Source: Hirudinaria manillensis
Lineage: Eukaryota > Annelida > Clitellata > Hirudinida > Hirudinidae
NCBI GenBank assembly: GCA_034509925.1
Contig: CM067534.1
Span: 6,474,001-6,538,000, forward strand
DNA length: 64,000 bases
Direction of reading: 5' to 3'
The position numbers and the translations under genes are program-made. Below the pieces are notes generated by a model, which saw only the letters and a list, made by a program, of their open reading frames with translations, had not been told where the DNA came from and did no database searches. Below, one piece after another: positions 1 to 14,323 of the stretch (position 1 is the stretch's first letter; the number at the start of each line of letters is the position of its first letter).

Positions 1-262
1 TTTTTTTTTTTGCGAAACGTATCGCTTATAATTTGAAAATAGTCCGTACGTTTTGTACTGGAGACTTTTGGAGTCAATGTGATAATGAACAGATTTCTGC
101 AGGCTTCATATTGGACTTAAAAGAAGAAGAAATGACAGATTCTAATAAATGAAAGGACAAACCAAAACCTCTGAAACTATTCGTCTTAAAGAAATTTGTT
201 TTGTCTCCTTTGTCATCGTGAATCGTTTTCAAACATCGTACTCGTGGATTCCCTATAATTTC
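1..262. other. Sequence downstream of the VAChT gene, no gene seen
   Basis: This is the 3' flank of the minus-strand transporter gene. It starts with a T run at the window edge. I see no coding exon. In many animals choline acetyltransferase exons lie downstream of VAChT on the same strand, which here would be beyond the left edge; none is visible in these bases. Confidence 0.5.
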
Positions 263-2146
263 CTATCTTGTAGCGTTTGTGGTCCCGGTACTGGCAAAAG
301 GATTCTTAGTCTCCTGAACCTTTTTGAATGGATTCTTAGACTGATCGTTGGATTGACTCGTCCTTCTCACTGTTGTATCGGTGAGCGGTTGCTGGGCCGA
401 AGAGCCGTTTGCCTGGGGCATAACGATGGTCTGAGTGGAGGGCACGCCCCCTAAATCCTTGGAGTACGTGTTGTACTGGTAATGGTCGTTCGCCGGCTTT
501 TTCTCACCGCCGGGCAAAGCATTCCTCTCCGTCATGAGCATCTGATCCGCGTTTGACTTCTTGAGGTGAGACTTTTCATCTTCGCTGTTGAAACCTTCGT
601 CTTCATCGAATCCAATTTCCTTGTACTTGTAGACATTCTTTAGTACAATGAGGAGAGGTGCGTAGAGTACGTTACTGAGACAGATTCCGATGTTGAGCCA
701 CGTGAATCCGATAGTCTGGTAAATCTTGTCAGCTACGATTGGCCCGAAAGCATAAGCCAAAGAATAGGAGATATCGGCTATGGCGTAGACGCTTCCGTAC
801 ACCGACACGTGTCTATGGTCGACCAGGTACCCTAGGGTTGGAAGGATGGCCGTATCGACGAGGGCTATGCCGAAGCATTCGATCATGAGAGGAATGATGA
901 CCATGCCGAAGTTTGTGCAGAAAGGAATGATCAGACAACTCAGGCCTTCGATGACGAGGCCGACGGCAGTGATGAGCCACTGTTTGGTTGGATGGAGCTT
1001 TGCCAACTTGACGGTCACGTAGACGCCGAGAACGTGAGGAAGAAATGCAGGAAGCCAGACTGCTCCTATCTGGAACTCGTCGACGTTCATGGTTTCTTTC
1101 ATCCAGAGCGCTATCGTGGGCTCCAGAAACGCCAGCGATACATTGGCCATGACCAGGGCTCCAGCGCACAGCGCTATGTAGGGGTCCATGATGAGGCGAT
1201 AGATCGGAGTTCCGTGCTTGACTTGTGCATTTTCTTCGAGAGCTTTCTTTTCGGCTTGAACTGGTTTCATGACAAACTTGATCATGATTCCATCAATCAG
1301 AGCAATCAAGGACAGCACTAGAAATGGAACCTCTTTTCCGGCATAAGTGTAGAAGAATCCGCCGAAAGGCGGTGCAAATAGACAGCCGAAACTGATAAAA
1401 GCTAGGGCAATGCCTTGAGCTTTGGATCTTTCGGAGTCGATCTTATAGCGGTCGGCTATCATGGCCAGTCCTGCAGTATCTGCGAAAGCGGACCCAACCC
1501 CCTGGAGGCTTCGAGCGACGAACAGCACCCCGTAACTCCTTCCAAAAGCAAATATGGACGTCGAAATGAAAATGATCGACAGTCCGATGATCATGGGAGT
1601 CTCGTAGCCAATCCTGTCGATGACTGTACCGCTGATGGGACCCACGAACAGCTGAACTATGGCCTTGGAAGCGAACAGAGCGCCGACTCCGGCGTCCGAA
1701 TGCTTATTTCCGGTGTACTTAACCAGGATCGGAATGGTTTTCCCGACGATGGCGTCCTGAGCATTGAAGTCGACAAACGTGTCGTTGGAGTAGGAGGAGT
1801 TCGAGGGAAGAGGAGTCGTCCTGCGCCTGACTTTGACCTTCTTTCTCGACAGAATTCTCGGGGTCGTTTTCGGCAGGTCCAAGTAGGACGAGGTTTCGAC
1901 TTGTGGGAGGTTGTTGGCAACAGGTGACGAGTCGTAGGCTTGAATCGCCTCGCTGTATTCGTTCAACTTCTCCAGGTAGATCGGAATGATGGGTACGATG
2001 ACCATGTAGAGCATGTTGTCGAGCAACAGGGCCACGCAGACTATGACCAGGACCAGCTTCCTCTGCGAGTCTGGATTCTGCATCCTTTCGTTGAGATCCG
2101 CCAAGAAGCCCTTTTCCATGATGGAACTGATGACTGGTATTTTCAT
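263..2146 (-). CDS. VAChT: Vesicular acetylcholine transporter (VAChT), intronless
   Basis: This 627-residue major-facilitator protein loads acetylcholine into synaptic vesicles in exchange for protons. The ORF is intact and uninterrupted, as is usual for VAChT, which in other animals is nested in the ChAT locus. TM1 (about 31-53) carries ALLLDNMLYMVIVP. The lumenal loop (about 56-155) is long and basic, with N-glycosylation sites NSS and NDT near 116-123. The charged intramembrane residues known from mammalian VAChT are all present: Asp43 (TM1), Lys161 (TM2), Asp223 (TM4, in FADTAG), Asp285 (TM6), Asp431 (TM10, in LVDTA) and Asp458 (TM11, in YAIADIS). They keep constant offsets from the rat numbering 46, 131, 193, 255, 398 and 425. 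The cytoplasmic tail is about 120 residues, acidic then polar, with a Tyr-rich patch (HYQYNTY) like that near the end of vertebrate VAChT. The start was chosen because MKIPVIS precedes TM1 at the usual distance. VMAT is the nearest alternative, but the TM10-TM11 block is VAChT-type. Confidence 0.95.
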   Translation of the reverse strand: MKIPVISSIMEKGFLADLNERMQNPDSQRKLVLVIVCVALLLDNMLYMVIVPIIPIYLEKLNEYSEAIQAYDSSPVANNLPQVETSSYLDLPKTTPRILSRKKVKVRRRTTPLPSNSSYSNDTFVDFNAQDAIVGKTIPILVKYTGNKHSDAGVGALFASKAIVQLFVGPISGTVIDRIGYETPMIIGLSIIFISTSIFAFGRSYGVLFVARSLQGVGSAFADTAGLAMIADRYKIDSERSKAQGIALAFISFGCLFAPPFGGFFYTYAGKEVPFLVLSLIALIDGIMIKFVMKPVQAEKKALEENAQVKHGTPIYRLIMDPYIALCAGALVMANVSLAFLEPTIALWMKETMNVDEFQIGAVWLPAFLPHVLGVYVTVKLAKLHPTKQWLITAVGLVIEGLSCLIIPFCTNFGMVIIPLMIECFGIALVDTAILPTLGYLVDHRHVSVYGSVYAIADISYSLAYAFGPIVADKIYQTIGFTWLNIGICLSNVLYAPLLIVLKNVYKYKEIGFDEDEGFNSEDEKSHLKKSNADQMLMTERNALPGGEKKPANDHYQYNTYSKDLGGVPSTQTIVMPQANGSSAQQPLTDTTVRRTSQSNDQSKNPFKKVQETKNPFASTGTTNATR

Positions 2147-4722
2147 CTTTGCTTTTAATCTTCTTCTTTCTTTTTTCTTTGGAAATTTACAGACAAATTG
2201 GGCCTTTTATTACGGGTTATATTTTAAATTTCTCTCGAGGGGGTGGAAATATTGCCGGTTGTCCGGGTAGTTATTATCGTTGGAATGATAAGCAGTAGTA
2301 CGTCTTTAATGAAGTCGGAAGTAGCAATTTGAAGTCATTTTACATCGATCGCTCGCTGGCCGGTCGCCACTCCGCGTTGGGAATTTCCAGGGATGACTCG
2401 GTCAAAGTTCAAAAGTTCAAGAAACGTTTTCGTCTTTTCGTCTTTTTGGTTTTTTTTTATTTGTTTGTTTATTTGCTAAAGAAGCTTTTCTCAAGTAAAT
2501 CTTCTGTGAGCGTTGAAAGTGTGTTTTGGTTAGAAACCAAGGGAGACCTTAAAAAGATAAAAAAGATTTTTTAATTTCTTTTGGATATTTAATCAGGTCA
2601 CGAAGTGTATTCGATTACTCGTATCGAAACGTTGGGTGAAGAATTTGATCAATTTAGAATTAATTCTTTGGAAATTAAAAAAAAAAATGATTGTTGAACG
2701 TTTGACCAGAGATCCCCAGAAATGTGCCGGCGTTTGAGAATTGTAGGATGGAGGATTCGCAGTAGAATTTCGTTTTTAATGCTATAAAATTCTGGTATTA
2801 ATTAATATTTACAATGAATTATTCATGACGACTTGAAACAACAAATGCACAATTTGACTTCAACGACAATCTGCGTGAGTTCATTCAGAGGGGCTACAAA
2901 TTCTATACGTTAAATATTATATTTTACATTTTATTCGAGACAAATAAATTTAATTCCGCCAGCGAAACTCAGAGACAAGCAGGAACACTGAAAGGAGTCT
3001 AGATGGAAAGGCACAGAGACATGGAAGAGAAGTTGGAGATTACCATCGCGATAGGAGATGCAGGGACACGCCTTCGATACGATCAAAGAAGATGGAGACT
3101 CGATGTTGCTGGAATTTATGGAAAACATGCCTCGTACTTTCCTGGGGATTGCGGGAAGCACTGGAGACGAGATCATGTGGATGAGGAAATATTTTGCAAT
3201 CAGATGGCGTGGTGGCTGGACGGACCACTTAAATAGGTGAAAGGATGGACAGACACACGGATGGATTGAAGGACGGACAGACGGAGGGATGGAAGGAAGG
3301 ATGGTAAGTGTGGATGACAGGCTTGAATGGATTGTTTTAATTAGATGGATCGTTGGACGGGAAATGAATCAAAGCAAGAAGCTGACAAATGAATTTTTGT
3401 AAACAGTTGATAACATCGAAGTGCATCAACGTTTAGATATGCTTTAATATAAATAATTTCTTTTCCTGTTCGTTAAAAATAGTTTCCGTAAATTGTAAAT
3501 AACAACCTTTTAAATAAATTCAAACCATCGATTTAAAATATTATAAATAAAATAATGTCAATAATAACTCGTGTAAATAATACAACAAGATTCTTAGACG
3601 TTGTTGAAACTTTATACATTTTCCGATAACTAACCATCTTTAGTCGAAACTTTTTCACCACCGCCATCATCATCATCATCGTCGTCGTCGTCATCATCAT
3701 CATCATCATTGCCATCGTAACACGCATCACTGGTTTCAAAGGCTGTAATCATGGAGAAACGCTGGTGCACAAGTAATCAGCACCCAATCATCCAAGCAGA
3801 AAGGATTCCATTGTCTCCGTTCATCTCCATGTACCCCCCCCCAAACCATAACCCCTCACCCCGCCCCATTCCACCCCATCCCCCCGTAATGGACCTTAAA
3901 GTCACCCGGGAAAATGACAGACGAGTGACGACAAATTGGCGCCTCAGTTGGTCCTAATTGCAGATTCTAAAAGATGGAAAATTGCCACGTTGTAAACTGA
4001 GGCTTCGCGGCGTCGCGATGTATACCGGAAGTTGGTGACGACGATGATGATGATGACGATGATGGTGGTTGCGGTGGTGGTTATGATGATGATAATGATA
4101 TTATCCATCATGGTGATGATGATGATGATGATGATGATGTTAGTCTAGCGATAAATTCCAATCTACTCACCAACACCACAACATCGCTGCAACGACGATA
4201 ATCGAAGCAGAAAAAAATTAACAACTGCAGGAAATTATTTTATCAGGATTAATTATTATTATTAATCTTTTTATTTTTATATTCCTCTCACTAATTACCA
4301 ACATCTCTCACTCATGTCGTTTTCAACCTTGAAGTTTGTCAAGCAACGCTTCTCGAACTATACTTATATTATGTTATCATCACTATCACTATCATAATCG
4401 TTGTATTCGTAATCACCACCACCACCATCATCCTCATCATCCTCATCATCATCATCATCATCTCAGGACAATCGACCTTCTAAACGACCGTTCAAACTGG
4501 GACGCATCATTGCACTCGCCCAAATTTTGTATTTTTTAATTTTATTTTTAATTTTAATTTTTAATTTTTAATTTTTATTCATCAGAAATTCATGTCACGT
4601 TTTTATTTATTATTAAAGAAAAAATAATTATTTAAAAATGTTATTTTAATTTTCTTTTTAACCAAATTGGAGATGATATAAAACACGACATTGAAATTTG
4701 AGCATGATTTGTATTCTAATAT
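2147..4722. other. Upstream flank of VAChT and gene-poor DNA
   Basis: This should contain the VAChT promoter and, if the cholinergic locus arrangement is kept, a non-coding ChAT/VAChT leader exon. I could not identify one. Between about 3030 and 3240 two overlapping plus frames are both open (see rejected list). Trinucleotide tracts of the ATC/GAT class lie at 3659-3717, 4028-4141 and 4417-4463. No other gene is supported. Confidence 0.4.
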
Positions 4723-4724
4723 TG

Positions 4725-4846
4725 TATTATATTATATTATATTATATTATATTATATTATATTATATTATATTATATTATATTATATTATATTATATTAT
4801 ATTATATTATATTATATTATATTATATTATATTATATTATATTATA
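4725..4846. repeat. (ATATT)n pentanucleotide microsatellite
   Basis: About 24 essentially perfect copies of a five-base unit read as attat. The open frame through it encodes only I, L and Y and is not a gene. Confidence 0.95.
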
Positions 4847-4995
4847 AGTTTAAAAAATAAATTTAAAAAATGGAATTTCAAAGGTTGTTTTTAATAGATT
4901 CGTTTCTTAAAATTTTAAGGAAAACATTTGTTCAAAATGGCTGCTTTGTTTTTCTTCGTGCAACGTCGATAAATGGTGGAAGTATTCCGAGTTGT

Positions 4996-8383
<3,388 letters not shown>

Positions 8384-8416
<33 letters not shown>
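8384..8416. repeat. (TA)n dinucleotide repeat
   Basis: About 16 TA units that follow a TAA-rich tract starting near 8293. Confidence 0.9.
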
Positions 8417-8418
<2 letters not shown>

Positions 8419-9740
8419 TCATTACGTATGCATGTTTACATACGGGCCGTTGTATTAAATTGTATTAAATTGTATTATTGTCTCCCAATTTCGAAGGACT
8501 TGTTTGCAATTCAAAGCAGCGACATCTCGCGTCCATCACTGCACGTGTTTTGGGGATCGTCATCGCGATGACGTCACATGACAGGAATAACAACGTCACC
8601 GTCCATGGTTGTGGATATCGTTATCATCATCACCGGCATCATTATCGTGGCGAAAATCATCATCATCATCCTCACCATCCTCATCATCGGCATCATCGTC
8701 ATCGTCATCGTGATCATTATCATCATCATCATCTTCGTCATCATCATCATCACCATTCACATCATCATCGTGGTTATCATTATCATTACATGAAGAGGCA
8801 TTGTGATTCCCTCCAATAACTCGGAGTTTATTGGAGGCCTGAAGCGAGCAAATATGATGGCCTTTGAACTCCACAAGCATCGAGGAGAGAGAGAGAGAGA
8901 AAGAGAGACAGAGAGAGAGAAGGAGTGATGAAGGGAGAGTGATGAAGAGATAGAGATGGAGAGTAGGATTGATTGAACCGTGAAAAAGGACGACGACGAC
9001 GACGATGATGATGAGGGGGAAATAGCGATTGTTCCGATGTCACGCGTGTTACGCTCGTGTTTTCACGCGGAAGTGCAACCAACCGAGACGTCTCAACGGA
9101 TTGCGATTGACAGCGATTGATTGTGATTGATTGTGATTGATTCTGACTAATTTTGGTTGATTTGCAGATAAAATCAATATTGCACAATCTCGTTCAACTC
9201 TCGAACAAGTGGTGAGCTAAATTAAACCGGATAAATAAATAAACAAATAAATAAAAAAATAAATAAATTAATTAATTAATTTAAAAAATTAATTAATTAA
9301 CTAAAGTTGACAGTTAGGTTCACTTTTACAAAAGAATGTTTTTATAACAATAAACATATTAATAGTAAAACTATAAAATATAACATTACAAACATTACAT
9401 TATGATAATATTAAATATTATTATTCTTATTATTAATTCATTATTATATTATTATTATTATTATATTATTATATTATTACTATTATTACTATTATTACTA
9501 TTATTATTAATATTATTAGTCTATATTTGTTAACGCTATTCTATAAATTGTAAACTTAATTGAAATAAATAGGTTTTTATGCATTTAAAGCAAAGAAAGG
9601 TTTTTAAAAAGAAATTAATTTATTTTTAATTGTATTTAGAAATTTATATATTTTTTTTGAACTGCTTCCATGTTCAAGTAATCATGAAAAATGCCATCTA
9701 GTAGCCTCTTGAAAACTTGTAAGTTCACTTCTGACTATAC
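8417..9740. other. Repeat-rich DNA, no gene seen
   Basis: Contains ATC/GTC tracts (about 8620-8780), a GA-rich tract (8885-8930), AAATA and ATTA runs (9229-9310) and TTA runs (9418-9520). I see no protein-coding signal outside the repeats. Confidence 0.6.
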
Positions 9741-9886
9741 TGACCTATAACGACTCACAATGACCTTCAATGACCTTCAGTGACCTTCAATGACCTATAT
9801 TGACCCGCAATGACCCACAATAACCAACACTACCCACAATGACCTAGGGTAACCTACAATGACCCACAATGACCTCTAGCGACCTG
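9741..9886. repeat. 10-bp minisatellite built on TGACC
   Basis: About 14-15 degenerate ten-base units of the type TGACCTTCAA or TGACCCACAA in tight register. The first several units put TGACCT half-sites ten bases apart, that is with four-base spacers. Confidence 0.85.
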
Positions 9887-12800
9887 TCCATTGACACTCA
9901 CCAATTACTTTGAGAGGTCTGTGGAGGTTGCATGACATTAACGATGACATTATTGTTGTTGGTGACGTGACGTGACATTATCAGACCAATTGAGGGAAAA
10001 GGTTCGTTGGAAAGCGAAACATTTTATTTTAAATTTTAATTGAATTACGTTTTTATTTCTATCAATTTAATTAATTAAATTTTTTATTCATTAAATGTAT
10101 TTAATTCAAATATTTCAAATATATTTATCAAAATATTTCATACAATTATTTTATAATAAGATTTCACAAAAATATTTTCTCTAAATATTTTTAAAGTCTT
10201 TTACAGCAATCCACCTTCAATAAATCTATTATAATTACTTTATTATTATTATTACAATTATTATTTAAATTAATTAATTATAAATGCCTAAAAATATACC
10301 TTTAAATAGGCTTTTAAAAATACACTTAAACAATTATTTCTGTCACACCCGACTGCGTAGGTATAAAGATTTTTAATATTTTTGGACGAGTCACAAATAT
10401 GTATGTCCCCAATAAACTTCATAATTGTTATTATTTTAGTAAATTAAAAATATTTTAAATTGTCATTATAATGTAGTTGTTGTTTTGTAAATTGTAATTT
10501 ATAATTTCTAACAACAATTATAAATAATAATGTAATAATTTACATATAATAATAATATTCAAGCATTATAATATTAATATTAATAATCATAATAATAATA
10601 ATAATAGTAATAATAATAATAATAATAATAACAATAATAATAATAACATATATATGTAACTATATTTAGTGATTTATTGTGATATTGAATTCCATTCGAT
10701 CGACATTTAATTTAAAATGAATTGTCGCTTAATTCATTTTAAACTATTAATTAATTAAAATGCATTTCTGGGTAAATAATATGATAATTAAATAAAATAA
10801 TAATTAAATAAAATGATATTAAATAAAATATTATTAATTACGTATTTATTCAAATTTGTTTGTGAATTCAATTTTAATCCTTATTTGAAATAAATCGATT
10901 ATGACGAAATGATGACGTCACCAGTTAGCAAGTTTCAGTATTTTATTAAATAAAATTTATTAAAAAATATTAATTTGTTTTATTTTTAAATAAATGCTCA
11001 TAATTATTTAATTATTAATATAATAAATCATAACATTAAGATTAAAACGTCATTAAACGGTGGCTCAAAATTATTAAATTAAGTAATTTTATTATACTAT
11101 TAATTTATAATAATAATTAATAATGATTATTATTAATATTTTATTTATATAATAATAATAATAAATTGTGAAATTTATTTCAAGCCCAGCACTAACTTGT
11201 CTTGAAGTATCTTCCTGTCTGTCTGCCTCTGGTAGGATCGAAGGATATGAAATGATAAAAGAAGGCTTTATACCCCACAATGGACGCATGCGCACAAATT
11301 CAAAGAAAGTCTTGGAGAAAAATTATGAACTGTAATTATAATATATTATATTATTTATGTTATTATTATTATTAGTTATTTATTATTAGTTATTTGAACG
11401 TAATTTGGTATGGATCTGGTGTGATCCCTATTTTAATATTATTGCTATTATTATTATTACTATCAATATTATTCTTGTTGTTATTATTATCATTATTATT
11501 ATTATGGTTTTGTATCTTTTCTGATTTCAATGTTCAGAAATCATTCTCTAACATGATTATAATATTAAAAATAAAATGGTTAATTATTACAATTATACAT
11601 AACCATACAATTTATAATATATACATAATATAGTTATGCGATATATAAATATATATTATTTTATTTATAATAATATTTATAATATTATGTTATAATTGAA
11701 ATATAAACAGTGCCTTAATCGGTTTATTACGTCAGACGTTCTTGGACTACAAAGGCAGAATCTGAAGTACGTCAGTTGCTGTTGTTGAGGGATTGTTGTT
11801 CAGAGTGTTAATAATAAATTAAGTTTTATAATAATTCGTTACAAGTTTTCGTGTTAACTACTGTCACGTTGTTATTATAAATGGTTCTTTAATAGTAATA
11901 ATAATAATAAAAATAATAACAATATTAATAAAAATTATGATGATGATAATAATAATTATTATTATTATAATTATAATAATAATAATAACGACGTTATTAA
12001 TAATAATAATAATAATAATTGAACTAATCATAAAAGCAGTTCTTTGGGTGTTGATAGTGATTACAAGTTGTCTGAACAAACCGGACAGGAATCGATGGGC
12101 ATGCCATTGAAGTGTTTGCTTCCATACGAAGATGTTGGTACTGTCGGAGTAGCAAATCGAAATGTGAATTTATTTCGTTTTTTTTTAAAGATAATTTCAT
12201 TAAAATTAATGCAAAAACTTTAGGATTACAAAGATGAACGAACTCTACGTTCCACGCCCGTTACTGGTTAATAAATAAATATATATATATATATATAAAT
12301 ATAAACAACTAAATGAATATAAAAACATAATGTAAATAGCAATAATGCAAGAAGTTTGGTTATAGTGATCAATCTATGGTGCAGACGTTTGAATAAAAAT
12401 GCGTTAAGACAAATCAAGCCAGATGTTTCACAATTCTCATTGTTCGACTTGCATTCAAATAAACATACATGTATGTATGCATGTGCTTTTGTTGCCAACA
12501 AAACTCTGCACCAACAAGAACAAAAACAACTCACACCTACAGCCATAACAGCAACCACGACACAACCACACCAACTGCAAGAGCGCGCACGACGAGGCGA
12601 CGTAACGACGGCTGGCAAATTTGATTTTCATGCGTGTTTGGTCTTCGGCAGCGAAGGACGTGGACAAACACGGAAGTCCTTCCTGGATTTGTGACGAGTG
12701 TTCGGCGCGTGTTTTCCACTTTTCCACAATCATCTTCAGGCCACTCGGATGAAGTGAAAGTAGGAAAAATGAGTTTATGGTCGCATTTAATCAGAGTTTC

Positions 12801-12891
12801 GTCTCAATGTGCGTTTGTATGGACGTATGTATGTGTGTCTTTGTATCATAAAATCAACTCGAGCTGATTTTTCGACAAATTCCTAGACTGC
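9887..12891. other. AT-rich gene-poor DNA
   Basis: Long ATTAA, AATAA and TAA tracts, for example 10590-10645 and 11900-12020. A moderately GC-rich island at about 12380-12760 has open frames on both strands but no recognisable protein and no convincing splice-bounded exon. Confidence 0.5.
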
Positions 12892-13100
12892 ATTTGGCGT
12901 TATGACAAATATTGGACTCTCCGATATGAAATGAAGATCATCATCATCATGACTGGATGTTGGGGAGGGATAAGGGGATGGGGGTAAAGGGATTGGCTGT
13001 GCTGCTGCTGAGATGACGACGACGACGACGACGATGAGGATGATGATGATGATGATCTTCATTTTACATTGGAGAGTCCAATATTTGTCACAACGGCAAA
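12892..13100. repeat. Imperfect inverted repeat of about 55 bp per arm
   Basis: The left arm (about 12892-12950) and the right arm (about 13038-13100) are reverse complements over roughly 55 bases with few mismatches. They share the core gacaaatattggactctcc and end toward the centre in ATC/GAT repeats. The spacer of about 90 bases contains a G-rich stretch and a CGA run. It could be a foldback or MITE-like element or a palindrome arising from local duplication. I see no clear target-site duplication. Confidence 0.75.
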
Positions 13101-13212
13101 AAATCAATGCCAGTGCCTCGTCATCGACGCCTTTGCAACACGTTCAACTACAGCAACTGCTTCTCCTCCTCCATCATCTTTCCTCTTGGAGCACTTCATT
13201 CTTTCTTTCTTT

Positions 13213-13234
13213 CAATCACTCAATCAATCAATCG

Positions 13235-13266
<32 letters not shown>
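13213..13266. repeat. (AATC)n tetranucleotide repeat
   Basis: About 13 units of CAAT with two interruptions. Confidence 0.9.
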
Positions 13267-13268
<2 letters not shown>

Positions 13269-13906
13269 TCAACAAATAAAGCGGTGCACTTTGCCGTGGT
13301 ATTTCTCTGGACATAGATTTCATCCTAACGACATCACAATCATCACCGCCTTCACCATCATCATCATCGTCGTCGTCGTCTTCGTCATCGAACTTTCTCC
13401 TCGAAGATAGAGACATGCTTCTTCTTCTTCTTCTTATCCGTAGAGTCCACAGTCCTTTCTGCATGACTGACCCACTAATTGCTCCCGATAGTCCGAACGA
13501 GATCAAAGAAGCTTGTCCCGGAGATGAAAACATATTCGAAATAACGTGCTGTCGTCAGATACCGAGACAACCACCATTGTTTGTGGAAATCACTTTGTCA
13601 CTCATCACGTCACCAACACCACCACCACCACCATCATTACCATCATCATCGTCGTCGTCGTCGTCAGGAAGCAGAGGAAGCTGTATCACAAGATAGCAAC
13701 GTCACAGCAATTATATAAAAATTACTCTTAAAATTTCTTCAGCAAATCCTACAACAACATCTCCCACGGAGAACGACTGAATGCGTCAAGAAAGAGTTGA
13801 TTCCTGGCGGAGTTAGGTGGAAGACGTCGGAGAATAGCCGATAATTGGCAAGCTCTCAGTCCATTGTTGTGCGCCATCTGTTCTCCGCTCTGTCCTCCTC
13901 TACCTA

Positions 13907-14323
13907 TCACTCACTCACTCACTCACTCACTCACTCACTCACTCACTCACTCACTCACTCACTCACTCACTCACTCACTCACTCACTCACTCACTCACTC
14001 ACTCACTCACTCACTCACTCACTCACTCACTCACTCACTCACTCACTCACTCACTCACTCACTCACTCACTCACTCACTCACTCACTCACTCACTCACTC
14101 ACTCACTCACTCACTCACTCACTCACTCACTCACTCACTCACTCACTCACTCACTCACTCACTCACTCACTCACTCACTCACTCACTCACTCACTCACTC
14201 ACTCACTCACTCACTCACTCACTCACTCACTCACTCACTCACTCACTCACTCACTCACTCACTCACTCACTCACTCACTCACTCACTCACTCACTCACTC
14301 ACTCACTCACTCACTCACTCACT
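13907..14323. repeat. (TCAC)n tetranucleotide microsatellite, 417 bp
   Basis: About 104 essentially perfect copies. Because the unit is four bases, every plus frame reads as the same Leu-Thr-His-Ser repeat, so two long frames of more than 160 codons cross it. They are artefacts. Confidence 0.97.

Noticed and set aside
3003..3240. Two overlapping open frames that might be an exon
   Set aside because: One frame (from 3058) looks somewhat protein-like, but both are open, no family is recognisable, and acceptor and donor signals are weak.
2147..4722. First exon of choline acetyltransferase upstream of VAChT
   Set aside because: Expected from the cholinergic locus in other animals, but no sequence feature allows me to place it.
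12356..12733. Overlapping frames on both strands in a more GC-rich island
   Set aside because: Frames on opposite strands are equally long, with no motif and no splice-bounded structure.
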